Positions 43,768 through 54,379 of a stretch of DNA of 64,000 nucleotides are shown in pieces. A program made the translations under genes and the position numbers. The stretch lies in contig OX442430.1 of the NCBI GenBank assembly GCA_949361645.1, forward strand, positions 2,527,856 through 2,591,855. Direction: 5' to 3'. Each line of letters starts with the position of its first letter. Positions within the stretch are counted from its first letter, which is position 1. The notes under the pieces were generated by a model, which had not been told where the DNA came from, searched no databases, and saw only the letters and a program-made list of their open reading frames with translations. Origin of the DNA: Spongilla lacustris. Lineage: Eukaryota; Porifera; Demospongiae; Spongillida; Spongillidae.

Positions 43768-43990
43768 ATAGGATTTGAAGGCAATGGTGGTGTAAAAAGG
43801 AAGGGAAAAACTCGGGATTGGAGATATGATAAACACAACTTCATATTTAGCACTTTTGTAGAACAGAATGATATTTTACATTTTGCTATAACTATCTACA
43901 ATTCCTTGTTCCCTTTTACGCCACCATTGCCTTCAAATCCGATACATGTATATACCTCTAACTTTCACAGACAGGACGTTTTTATATCTT

Positions 43991-46326
43991 CTTTCATCGA
44001 TTTGTTTTTAGTAGTGGCTATATTGCACAACCCATATGTAGGTACTGCGAAGGTTTGTATGACAATCCAGCCCTTGTACTGTTGATTCCCAATCTGAAGC
44101 TAAAATCCAGCCCATTATCAAATAGGATTGATACTCATTTAATATTTTCAAAATGTTCAGTACATTTCCCAAAGTATAAAAAATCAATGCGAAATCAAAC
44201 ACAGATAAATTGCACCTGAAAATGAATCACACAAAATGAGATTTTAAATCTTAATTTGATATATCAAATATATCCATTATAAAATCGTACTCACAATCAA
44301 ATAAGATTTGACTAACTAAAGGTATATTACTAAGGCAAGTAAGTGGCAAGGGAGAGGGTGGGCACCAGGATGGTTTTGGTTGAATGAATACAGTCTCTCA
44401 CTATATGATGCATGTATAAATAGTCCGTTTAATCTATGCGTTAGCTGTTTTAATCAATCTTCAATTGTGCGCTTTAGAAAATGAGAGCTTCATATTTACT
44501 ACGATGTTGGTGCCATGTATAACACACTCTTAAGCAAGCAACTATTTCCAAGGTCAATAAATCTGCCACCTCTATCTCTGATAGCTCAAATCGTCGGGCC
44601 TACACCAGATGAAGTGATTACGAGATTCAATTGGGATAGATGATCTACAAAAAATTAATTACTTAATTAAGAATTGAGATAAGGAAGATTATGGAATTAA
44701 GACAAGTAATAATGTTTCATATGTTGTCATTGTTTTCGTTTTTGTTTATCAGTATACATCAGTTGTATGTACCCACAGTCACACACAGCTGACGATTCAT
44801 TCCACAGATCACACTCTGCTGAGATCCAGCCGCACCTTCATATACACCCCCAATTTCCCACACCATGCCATCCTTACATTGATGTACATTTCTAAGCACT
44901 TCAATTCATATTTATAAATGACACACTCTGCATGGATCTCATTCCACAAAGCTGCAGAAAGATGTATTTACGTTTCAAGTATATGAACTTTCCATGCAGT
45001 TTGTTGACTGCCTATGCTTGAAATTGATCATCGAATGATGTCAGCCTATCATCCACAATCTAATTGATTGTGTGAAAAAATGAACCAAACAATTATAAGG
45101 TACCTCATATACACATATAATATTCAAATTATAATTGGACAATTTACATGAAAATTGCTCTCTTTTAATAATATTATTTTTATTAATGAAGCACAATTAT
45201 AGTGGAAACTGTTCCAATAATATAATGGTTTCTTGCTGATTGTCTAATGCACTTCCATTCGTTCATGTATGTGGCTGATACACTGTATATGGCTTCCATT
45301 TAAGTTGTTGATGTCTCTTCAAAATGTGTGCTAATATATGATTCGTATTTTGAATCAATTCAAGGCAAAACATTACAAATAATCAGGTATCTTAATAGTG
45401 ATGGTACAAGTATTGTATAATGTTTTTTTGTATCAGTTACTTTCTGCAATGTGTACGATGTGAGGACTGGGAAATAGAAGGATTTTTGTGGACCATTTCA
45501 CTTCATACTGTATGTCAGAGTGCACGGGGTGAATGCTGTATCACGTTAATGCCATATTATACATGTAGGCACCAGAACTAAAGCAAAAGAATCAGTCAGA
45601 CTGCAGCATCTTTGTTTGCAAGGTTGTATTATACCACAATATGTCCAAGAATGCCATGTTGAAATTTTCTTACCTGATCAGTGAGTGTGTAGCAGAGAAT
45701 TTGCCTTTGAAATTTACTGTGTGTGTTATTTCACCAGCTAAATGTTGTGATTCTAAACCCACAGTATTTAAATCTACAGACAGACAGTTCTGAGCTTTGG
45801 TCTTGGCTAGCAAAACGGCTTCTGCAAAGGTAAGCTATAAAGCACACAAGTAATAATTGTGCTAACACACATTCAACCCCAACAGCCCACATGTCACATA
45901 TTTTAATTATAAGGCTATACATCGAGTCAAAGTCACTGTCGCCACCAATTAAACATCTGATGTCGTGAAAGAACTTCTGTCTTGTTTTTAAATTGCTTTC
46001 ATCATATCACTTCTGTCTTGTGTTTAAATGATAAATTAGCTATTCACTATAATATATACATTAAACATCTGATGCCATGAAAGAACTTCTGTCTTGGTTT
46101 TAAATTATAACTTCCAAATTATCAATTAGAACTACTGTTCTGTGTAAACATTGTTCTCATTATAAATTTGTCTGCCTTAACGGTTTTGATTTCGGTGAGA
46201 ATCGTAGTTATAATTACCAGTGGTTGTCAAACGCTAACGGTTGCGATTTCGGTGAGGATCGATTTCTTTTTTTAATTATACACGCTATGATTACCAGTGG
46301 TTGTCAAAATCAAATCTCCTTTCTGT
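43991..46326. other. Long AT-rich stretch, no intact gene
   Basis: At 45024-45105 (+) a degenerate fragment DHRMMSAYHPQSN followed by a stop and CEKMNQTI matches the integrase block (usually SAYHPQTNG.xE..NQT), so an integrase relic exists here. Two tandem-like segments ending GATTTCGGTGAG(A/G)AT with TACCAGTGGTTGTCAA lie at 46180-46310. AGAACTTCTGTCTTG is repeated three times near 45970-46100. Nothing else was recognised. Confidence 0.45.
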
Positions 46327-46413
46327 CAGGGAATTGAGTCCGCCTCCTCCCCCGGACTGTATTCCCTGGATGTACAATATTTTACACGGACCATGTTCCC
46401 TAGGGAGTTGGGT

Positions 46414-46450
<37 letters not shown>

Positions 46451-46519
46451 CGTATTCCCTAAAGGAATACGGTCCGCCGGACCGATAATTGGTCTGGATC
46501 GTATACCCTATGACACCGG
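46327..46519. mobile_element. CTAG-palindrome element E2 (GGACCGTATTCC type)
   Basis: Reading on the minus strand it starts CCGGTGTCATAGGGTATACG and contains GGACCGTATTCC ... GGAATACGGTCC palindromes, a CTAG-centred CCCTAGGGA, and a run of 33 G (plus strand 46416-46448). The same words occur in E5 at 52507-52722. No coding capacity; target duplication not determined. Confidence 0.65.
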
Positions 46520-46934
46520 AACTGGCCGTACGAGACAAAAGCAGCAAAATAAAACATGTCAAGGCCAATGTATTTCTCTTTGGCACTGAGGAGCTAAAGT
46601 TCTGCTTAAAAAAAAGGAAATGTGGTAAAAGGCAGACCACTACACCATCGCTATGCCTATAGACTCTTCTCAACAGCTGGCTACTCCAGCAGCCTCACCA
46701 CCATCACTACAGTCCAGTCCATCAGCTGGTTTTTGTACAAAAGTGTCATATTTCCACAAATCTTTGTCATAACAAGATTGAACGGTATACCTGGCTGGCT
46801 ATGGCTGGGGTACATGCTTTGTATGCAGCTTTTAAGAGTATGTTTAAACAGCCTTCCGCTCCGTCCATGCAGCAATTACCTTTTCTGCATGAAGTAATTA
46901 GTCTTTGTCCGCTTGTATAACAGCAGCGTAGGGC

Positions 46935-47140
46935 TAAATTAGGCAGTCTGTTTTGGTCCAAGGACCAAATCCGGCTGCTTGCTAAGCTTAATTTTGTCCA
47001 CCTGCATGTATAGGACCAAAATGAGCAGCGTATAAGACCAAATTAGGCAGCCTATTTTAGTCCGCCGGACCAAAACAGGCCACCTGAAATGGTCCTACGA
47101 CCGTTTCAGGATAGGACAAAATCAGCCGTGACAGACCCAA
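46935..47140. mobile_element. CTAG-palindrome-family relative E6 (GGACCAAATTAGGC type)
   Basis: Contains repeated GGACCAAA(A/T)...GGCAGCCT...TTTAGTCC half-palindromes and TGAAATGGTCCTACGACC. It resembles E7-like words at 52035-52135 (GGACCATTTCAGGAC, GGACCAAATCAGGCAGAGCC). Ends are unclear, and membership in the family rests on the GGAC/GTCC layout only. Confidence 0.4.
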
Positions 47141-48080
47141 TGCTATCGTCGTTTAGCACTGGACAAGTAGTATACTGTATATTTCACACCACTGCATGGT
47201 GTTTAGTACTTATGGTGGATTAGGTCCTGCTGCCAAAACCTTCTGTAAGATCGAGGCTTGCGTCACTTATTGCGCAGAAAAGCACGATCAGCCGTAAAGC
47301 CTAAGTCTGTTTAGGTTTCGTGTCAAATTGAGCTTTTAGTTGCTACGTTCTGCAATCATGTGCCTTCGTGGCAAAAAATCGTCATACCATCGAGGTGCAC
47401 GCTCCCCACTTGACTCTACCATTGATCTGCCCTGCTCAGCAGGTAATGTTTTGTATGTATGCCCTTGCTCATGTCAGTGATATAATTATATCTTGATCAT
47501 TAAATTTATCGTTCCACGCAGTATTAAATGTCGGAAAAACAAAAAAACTAGGTAATCTTTGGCAAATAAATAGTTCATTCATCGCCAAAAAAAAACGATC
47601 GGTTTGCAAGTTGTTATAAAATCGATTGGGCTTTTTTCAACAGTCGAAATAATCGATTTTGTTTAAAAAGGTTACACATGCACACTAATACCAAGTATAG
47701 ATTAGCGTGTAATGTACAAACGGTACACATGCATGCAATGTTTTATGGTATTACCCCCACATTCAGACCGACCTATACAGCGCGCTATATTTTATATGAC
47801 TGTACTGCATTGTGCTTGTATGCTATGAAATAAACACCAATGCACGCCGACACTGAATAAATGAAATGGTACAATCTACAATAGTCTATAACAACCTAAC
47901 ATTGTAATTTAACATGTCCTTGCTCAGTCTGTACTATGTACTTCCTACATAAGAAGAGAAAAGGAAGTATATAAATATAATGCATACCTGATCACACGAC
48001 GACTATCAGTAGATATGCCAATGCACGACCATGCATTTGAAGGAGTTCCACACTTACCGCGTGGCTGCATGTCTTGGTCC
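47141..48080. other. Stretch without a confirmed gene
   Basis: A possible short first exon starts ATGTGCCTTCGTGGC at 47357 and meets a gtaatg donor after TGCTCAGCAG, but no following exon was found. The remainder is AT-rich without recognised content. Confidence 0.4.
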
Positions 48081-48719
48081 CTATACATTGCGAATGAACG
48101 CAATGTCAAGGTTACCCCCCTGGTTGTTTCTGGCGGAGCGCTGCACGTTGCAAATGGGCTCCCTGTTGCAAAACTCCGGGCGCCGCCCGGTCTCCCGTGG
48201 TGGATGGTCCGAACTGATGCAGTTGTCACAGCTGTATGGGAACACCCCCACTATGCCTTTGTTCTTGTCATATTCCTTGCTCTCAAATGACTTGACCTTG
48301 CTCTTCCCCCCGTTGCTGGTCCAGTCGTTAGCGCTTACCGACATGCTGATTATCGTATTGGCGCCGGTTACACCCGATATGTCTATCGTTTCCTGCCCAC
48401 CAGGTTGGAAGCCATTGTTGATGATGAACTCGCCAAGACTAACGCCGTGGGGAAAGCCTGGAGAGGGTCCGTTCAACGGCGGAGTGCCGAAGGCGATGTT
48501 GCCGTTGATGCATTTTCCGGGGGGGTTGGGAACAATTTGGGTAGACTTTCTTGCCGGTAAGGTGAACTTGCCCATCAGCTGACCCATTGGTGTGATTCTA
48601 ATTGAAGAGTCGCTCAAGCGCAGGTCGGAGATTCTCACACAGCCCATGGTAGCGCCAAGAGTGATGAACGCAACAACAGGATTATTAGACCTGTTAGTTA
48701 CTGACAGCGTGGTCGGCAT
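48081..48719 (-). CDS. Unassigned 212-residue intact protein, single exon
   Basis: Starts MPTTLSVTNRSNNPVVAFIT and ends at a stop after FIRNV. It is rich in Gly, Asn, Ser and Thr with predicted beta character: GNIAFGTPPLNGPSPGFP, GVSLGEFIINNGFQPGGQE, TIDISGVTGANTIISMSVS. Paired cysteines cluster late (YSCDNCISS, EFCNREPICNV). I sense a thaumatin-like or other secreted beta-sandwich organisation but cannot assign a family. No signal peptide is evident, which argues against secretion. A TATA box lies about 65 bp upstream of the ATG. Higher GC than the flanks and absence of introns are compatible with horizontal transfer, though this is only inference. Confidence 0.55.
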   Translation of the reverse strand: MPTTLSVTNRSNNPVVAFITLGATMGCVRISDLRLSDSSIRITPMGQLMGKFTLPARKSTQIVPNPPGKCINGNIAFGTPPLNGPSPGFPHGVSLGEFIINNGFQPGGQETIDISGVTGANTIISMSVSANDWTSNGGKSKVKSFESKEYDKNKGIVGVFPYSCDNCISSDHPPRETGRRPEFCNREPICNVQRSARNNQGGNLDIAFIRNV

Positions 48720-48779
48720 TTTCCTCTTGTAATTACAGTTCTCTCAAGAGGTTTACTACATGAATGCACATGCATACTG

Positions 48780-48791
48780 CCCTCTTTTTAT
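48780..48791 (-). promoter_or_regulatory. TATA box upstream of the 212-residue ORF
   Basis: On the minus strand GGTATAAAAAGAG lies about 65 bp before the ATG at 48719. This position suits a core promoter with a 5' UTR of 30-40 nt. No promoter assay can be inferred from sequence. Confidence 0.5.
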
Positions 48792-50052
48792 ACCGCTAGG
48801 TTTAATGTACATGGGATAAATGTGTTAGTAAATATGCATGGTGTAGCCGTGTAGGTGACATCAACACCGTCGTAAATATAAAGTTCTTCATTTACAATAG
48901 CGGTATAACACATTTCCGTCGCACTAATAATGAATTACCGTGGGTACCTTTATGGTGAATTAATCCTGAGCGTCTATACCATTATGCATGCACGTTCAGT
49001 TGTGTACATCGACATTAAAAAACACTCTGCCGTTGCATGCACGGGCATATGCGGGTTTGTCACGACAAAAATTATCCTACCTAATATTTATCCTATAGAA
49101 TAAAGTTTTGCTGCCAAAAAGTATCCCATGGGATTAAAATTTTCAGCTAAAATGTATCCTTGGATGCCAAATGATTTTCCGGCTACCCCACCAAAAAGTG
49201 TCCTATGGGGGATTTACACCGTCAAATTCCATGAAATAGTGTACTGTGCCCTCTCCGGTTAAGTTTTGCAAACGTAGGTTATTTTTCACTCCAATTATAG
49301 CGCATCCATGCATGGGCTTGAAGATATGAACCTTCTCATGAGACCATGAGTGAAATCCCGGCCCCTCCATCCCGCGATCCTTTATGATGTATATGATGCA
49401 GTGACCTCCAGTCAGGATACAACACCGCGGCTGCATGGGAACGGCATGAATTCTATTTTGTATTGGGGAATCGGTTTTGTTTGTCATAGCGTGCATGTAT
49501 ACTAAGTTCTAAGTGCATTTCGGCCTATTGATGCAATGCTTAGTAACTAATATCGCTTTCTCCCAGCACCAGCTTGCAGTACAGCTCTCGCATTTCAAAT
49601 TTCTTAGATCTCAGCCGAATGCACAGCGGATACACGCCGGCTGTCTTTTAAATACAGATGCACATCAGTATAGTCCACACTTCCAGCCGTATCCTTGGCT
49701 CACTATCCACATGCATGTTGGCTACACGTACAAGTTGCTGAACAATAAGAGATTTAATAGCACCTGCTGCAGGTGTTCAGTGTGCTATTTCAATCACGTA
49801 GCCAGCTTGCAGGATGTCTGGCGTGGTGGAGGGAGGGGGGGGGGGGGGGGGGGGGGGGGGCTCCTTGCCAGTTGGCTATGGCTCTCCCTTCCCCCCATCT
49901 CCATCCCATTCTCCCGAACTCCCCTGGCAACGGGCTTGCATGTACTCTAGCTGTGGGACAAAAAATGGCAGGGTGGGATAATTTCTTGCAGTTTGGAATG
50001 TTATTCTATTTTGGACTCGGGAGGACCCAAATCCATCAGTTACCAAAGAACT
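48792..50052. other. Stretch without a confirmed gene, left of the assembly gap
   Basis: A 97-codon minus-strand ORF (49203-49496; HAVPMQPRCCILTGGHC, FHSWSHEKVHIFKPMHG) has a coding-like composition but no recognised family. It could be a fragment. A run of 26 G lies at 49835-49860. ORFs across that run are artefacts. Confidence 0.4.
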
Positions 50053-50252
50053 NNNNNNNNNNNNNNNNNNNNNNNNNNNNNNNNNNNNNNNNNNNNNNNN
50101 NNNNNNNNNNNNNNNNNNNNNNNNNNNNNNNNNNNNNNNNNNNNNNNNNNNNNNNNNNNNNNNNNNNNNNNNNNNNNNNNNNNNNNNNNNNNNNNNNNNN
50201 NNNNNNNNNNNNNNNNNNNNNNNNNNNNNNNNNNNNNNNNNNNNNNNNNNNN
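50053..50252. other. Assembly gap (200 N)
   Basis: Exactly 200 unknown bases, a conventional scaffold-gap size. Sequence on either side need not be truly adjacent. Confidence 0.99.
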
Positions 50253-50512
50253 TAGGACTTCGTCAATAATTATTGCAAACAACTGCCACAGGGGAGGAAA
50301 AAGTTAATCTACAACGTTGAACAAGTAATGAGTTGTTGTATCCAAGGGATACAGTAGTTTGCTGCATGCATGGACGACAGGTTATTAGCTATAGAGCCAT
50401 ATCGATATCTTTCCTTGGTAAAACGTTAATCGTATCCCATAATTATGTGTAAGCGCTTTGTTGCGTTCCTTTAAATGCGCATCCAATTGCTGTATAAAGG
50501 GGTAAGTTCAAG

Positions 50513-50652
50513 CCGGTGTCGGAGCAGATTCTGTCCCCCCGCAGATTTTGTCCCCCCGGACATAATCTGCTAGCGGAACTTGTCCCCCACGGACGTAATC
50601 CGCTAGCAGATATTGTCCCCCTTCCGCAGAAATTGTCCCCCCCCCCCCCCCC
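50513..50652. mobile_element. CTAG-palindrome element E3 (GCTAGC type)
   Basis: Begins CCGGTGTCGGAGCAGATTCT and carries repeated ATAATC(T/C)GCTAGC units between GTCCCCC blocks, ending in a run of 16 C. It is the inverted counterpart, in sequence type, of E4 at 52206-52419. Confidence 0.65.
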
Positions 50653-50789
50653 TTTTCCCCGTTCGATACTCCAATACGTATAGCCTTTCCTGTACACTGT
50701 AGGTGTCAACAGTAATCAGTACAGGTGATCGATACTCCGCCTTTCGTAATATGTATAGCCAGGGCTGCTAGCTGGGAGTGAGATATCAA

Positions 50790-51627
50790 CAGTGATGCCG
50801 CGGCCAGCAAGGACCGTCCGTGACCGTATTCATTTGACGGTTTTTGACGGCCGACCGTGACCGTGACCGGGAAGCACGTGATTAAACCGTGAAAAATTAT
50901 TGGCCGTCAAATTTATTAGCTGGCCGTCCGTGGCCGTCAGAACTTTTGACGGTCCATTAAGCCCATTCACGTCACTAGCGTCACGTGCAGTGGATTTTTT
51001 CCCTGCGTGGCAAATGTTGTCTTTCCAAGAACCTTTGTTGAGGATAAGCCACCTGATAGCGCGGTGAAGTTAGCAGCAAACCCACCCGACTGTCACCAAT
51101 ACGTGGTTATGGAACAATTTTATTATTTACGTTGTCCCCCTCGCCATGACATAGTCTCGTCCCCAGCCTGACTTGTATTCACGATGTTAGTCCATCCGCT
51201 GCTGCCGAATGTGGGTCTGGGGATGCGACTTGCCGCCTTATCGCGTGGATTCCACGTGCGAGCGAGTTTTCTCCCAGTTGAGACTCATTGTGAAGATGGA
51301 GGATGGATCCAGCCAGGATTGAATCTGTTCTCTTTCTCAGCTGCAATAAAGCCTTTAGTTAATTGAATCTGTTCTTTCACACTTGTTTTGCTATGCCCAT
51401 GCATACCGTTCATGAACCATTTTTATTGATACGTGCATGCCAAACTTCTATAGCATAAATAATGACCGTCCGTGACCGTATTAAAATTTTGACGGTTGAC
51501 GGCCAGCCGTGTACGTGACCGTATTGAAATCATACGGTCCATCTTTGACCGTGAACGTGACCGTCTATATCCAAACGGCCAGCCGTGAACGTGACCGGAT
51601 TGTCAAAAGCTGGCCGCGGCATCACTG
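50790..51627. mobile_element. 838 bp non-autonomous hAT, 8 bp duplication
   Basis: Terminal repeats CAGTGATGCCGCGGCCAGC and mirror, flanked by GATATCAA on both sides (50782-50789 and 51628-51635). Both subterminal regions are filled with GTGACCGT and GACGGCC words. The interior holds a relative of the 104 bp hairpin MITE (GTCCATCCGCTGC, GGGTCTGGGG near 51190-51225). No ORF. Its own flanks, GGGCTGCTAGCTGG and GCTAGCAGCCCC, are inverted relative to each other, so it probably sits in an older hairpin. Confidence 0.93.
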
Positions 51628-51635
51628 GATATCAA

Positions 51636-52201
51636 CCCTCCCCCCCCCCCCCCCCCCCCCCCATGGTATATTAGGATCAGGTCGTATAAGCTAGCAGCCC
51701 CGCCCGCTTTTTGCATCGGGTCCCAGACATACAGTATCCTCCATTCCTTTTCGTATCGGGCCCCGAAGGCTATTAGCAAAATACCCGACTCGGGTATACT
51801 TCCCCTACCCAGTCCCGCAGTCCTATCAATCGATCACCCCGCCAGACTTCTTGCCTCTCTGGTGCGTTTTGCAGCTGCTAGCTTTCAAAAGACATGAAGC
51901 CATTGAAGGCGGCCGGGTACGACAGCCACATAGGTGTCACATGTATTATAAAATTTATAGTGGAGATCAATCATCAATGGTATATAGTGAAATTTCCTTA
52001 TACACAGCTTGTAATGGTTCTATAAGACCGTCAAAGCCTATTTCTATCGGCTATAGGACCATTTCAGGACATTGGCCGTGAGTCGGCCCGTGACATGACT
52101 TCAGGACCAAATCAGGCAGAGCCTGGGATTTAGGATATACATGTGTATCGGTCAGACTATGCACACGAAGCTGCGCTAATAAACACAAAGGGATGGGGAA
52201 G

Positions 52202-52205
<4 letters not shown>
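51636..52205. other. Stretch between hAT and E4, no gene
   Basis: A run of 23 C at 51640-51662 and a fragment of the GGACCAAAT...GGCAG family at 52035-52135 (designated E7). No coding region was recognised. Confidence 0.45.
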
Positions 52206-52233
<28 letters not shown>

Positions 52234-52419
52234 ACATATTCTGCGGAGATGGGACAAAATCCGCTAGCAGAATGTGTCCCCCCGGACAGAATCCGCTAGC
52301 GGATTTTGTCCGGGGGGACAGAATCAGCTAGCGGATTTTATCCGGGGGGACATAATCCGCTAGCGGATTCTGTCCGGGGGGACAATAATTGGGGGGGACA
52401 GAATCCGCTATGACACCGG
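52206..52419. mobile_element. CTAG-palindrome element E4 (GCTAGC type)
   Basis: Starts with a run of 28 G and ends, on the minus strand, with CCGGTGTCATAGCGGATTCT. Between are four to five palindromes with the layout GGACA(G/T)AATCCG-CTAG and its mirror, ending TGTCC and separated by G blocks. No coding capacity. Confidence 0.75.
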
Positions 52420-52506
52420 TATACACGGAGAATTGAGCACTTCAACTGTGTAATTTGAAAAGGTGGCTTGCATACTGACGTGCACTGCCCCAAGTGTGTA
52501 TAGATG

Positions 52507-52722
52507 CCGGTGTCATAGGGTATACGGTCCGGGGCAATTTTAGGCCCGGGGGACCGCGTATTCCCTTAGAGAACACGCCCCCCCCTCCCGGACCAAAATC
52601 CCTAGGGTATACGGTCCCCCGGACCGAGTTCCCTGGTTGTACAAAATCAATTAACCGGACTCAATTCGGTTTCCCTATAGGGAATACAGTCCCCCCCGGA
52701 CCGTATTCCCTGCACGGTATAC
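52507..52722. mobile_element. CTAG-palindrome element E5 (GGACCGTATTCC type)
   Basis: Begins CCGGTGTCATAGGGTATACG like the minus strand of E2 and contains AATCCCTAGGGTATACGGTC, TTCCCTATAGGGAATAC and GGACCGTATTCCC. The right end is unclear near CGGTATACATC. It lies about 90 bp right of E4's CCGGTGTC terminus in opposite orientation. Confidence 0.72.
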
Positions 52723-52723
52723 A

Positions 52724-53365
52724 TCATAAAATACACGTATATACCGCGCGCGCGCATGCAGGTAAGGGCTGGCACCTTTGGTTCGATAAGCTGATACATT
52801 CCATAGAGTTTACGGCCATGCATGCAGTTCGGTAAGTTCGGGGCCGCTCCCACCGCAGGTCACAACCGGACCACTTTTTGTACGGCGGCGCCGGCCCTGC
52901 AGTGTCAAACGAGGGCTTTCCTGAACACATCTGGGTAATGTAAATTCCGTCACAGTGCTGTTCAACTGAACGGACGCATCTGAAAGTTGCGCTACAGCCA
53001 CCATTCCCGTAATCAAGCCCCGCGTAGTCTGGTTGGTAGAGGACGTCGCGCACATGACATGTTATCTTCTTGCCGCATGTGTGGCACTTTCCATCCACCA
53101 AAGGCTGATCCAAGCCCCATTTGCCCTCCGGATCGCACCTCGGGTCTTCTAGTCTTACATATCCCTTTAGGATGGCTGCCTTGAGGCATTTGCTTACTCT
53201 TTCCACGTCCGTTACTCCGAGGAGCGCCAGTAGCTCGTTCATCCGTTTCTCCGTCACGCCTGGCATCTTTATAAAGTTGCCACTACGTGCAGTGGTGGTC
53301 GCACGGGTTGACTTTCTCCCAGCAGATGTAGATGCCTTGGATCTCTTTGTATACGGCACATCCAT
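52724..53365 (-). CDS. Cys/His-rich protein, copy 2 (3' end replaced)
   Basis: From MDVPYTKRSK to GKPSFD this is nearly identical to copy 1 at 40015-40644: same helical segment and CHTCGKKITC, GGCSATFRC block. At about 52905 homology stops: copy 1 continues with its Cys/His tail (HNHCPQH ...), whereas copy 2 reads unrelated TAGPAPPYKKWSG to a stop at 52724. The last zinc-binding modules are therefore lost. The breakpoint follows a GC-rich CGGCGGCGCCGGCC patch. Homology with copy 1 also covers about 300 bp upstream of the ATG (to 53662). It may be a pseudogene. Confidence 0.6.
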   Translation of the reverse strand: MDVPYTKRSKASTSAGRKSTRATTTARSGNFIKMPGVTEKRMNELLALLGVTDVERVSKCLKAAILKGYVRLEDPRCDPEGKWGLDQPLVDGKCHTCGKKITCHVRDVLYQPDYAGLDYGNGGCSATFRCVRSVEQHCDGIYITQMCSGKPSFDTAGPAPPYKKWSGCDLRWERPRTYRTACMAVNSMECISLSNQRCQPLPACARAVYTCIL

Positions 53366-53662
53366 GTCGAAAGGCAGTACATGCACGTCAGTTTTGCGCG
53401 CTTTTCTTAATCACTCAATTTACCATCTATTTTGACTCAGCATGCAATTAATTAACAATATAACGGACATGAATTCATAACTTTGGTGTGTGATGTGTTA
53501 TATTAAACCATTGTCGTTCATGTTGTCATAATCTTTAAATTAATTAACTTTTTTTGGGGCAAATTTAAAGTGCTTTTCCAGTGCTTTGAAACGTAACATC
53601 ACGCAAAATGGGGATTAGGAACTTAGGATGAAGTGATGTCACATTTTGAACTAAAATTAGCT

Positions 53663-54379
53663 CAGTGATATGCTGCAGCCTTTGGTCAAGTAAGGATTTC
53701 ATTGTACTGCAATAGATGTATGCATATGCACGAGCAATCTGGAGATAGTCATTGTGGGCCTTTTGTTATTGCAGCTGCCATTGCATGATTGCATCTGCAA
53801 TGGACAAGATTTTTGCATGCTGGAATTTCAAATGTGGAAACCATGCTGTCTTTCATAATACAGCGAGAAATCCCATATAGTCTTGAAGGAAGAAATGATG
53901 AAAGATTATGTTCGCGTGTCTCTCCATGCAAGCCTCACTAAGTGGTACTGCATGTGTTATAATAATTACCCTGTTTGTTCTAAAACAGTTTGAGTGCAGT
54001 AAATGCTGTCGTATATACTGACAGTCAAATAGGAGCAACCAATAGTTGAGATGGTTATCCAATGCAGAATGTACAACCTGGACAAATTCCTCCCCTCCAA
54101 CAACTTCATAGTAGTTAGCAGTGTGTTTTGAAGGCCAGGGGTGTTATATCTGATTTTGAGGAGATTCTGAGCAGCATTATTATCCTGTCATTTAACCAGG
54201 AATCTTTGTTTTCAAGAATAGCCCTATGCCAAAAGTAAAAAAAAAAATTAACACAAAAATCATGCACAGTAACATTATATTAGTTTCAGAATGCTGCTTT
54301 ACCTGTCTGACTCATACAAATGCACCTCAGCACACACAAGCCATAACCTATCAGTGCATCCTGTGTCATCAGTGGCAGC
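53663..54379. other. Stretch without a recognised gene
   Basis: It starts where the duplicated segment ends (TTTTGAACTAAAATTAGC). No coding region was assigned. Confidence 0.4.

Larger units (their letters stand above)
42434..43990. mobile_element. Second copy of the hairpin MITE, split by a THAP element
   Basis: The left part (42434-42465, AACATTCTCTGTGAGAAA ... GTGGTATAT) and the right part (from 43768, ATAGGATTTGAAGGCAATGG ... onward to about 43988) together rebuild the MITE seen whole at 39151-39439. Only the TIR-bounded element at 42466-43767 intervenes. The right arm has diverged internally. Confidence 0.8.

Noticed and set aside
49773..50307. ORFs running through the N gap
   Set aside because: They consist of unknown residues and a poly-G translation.
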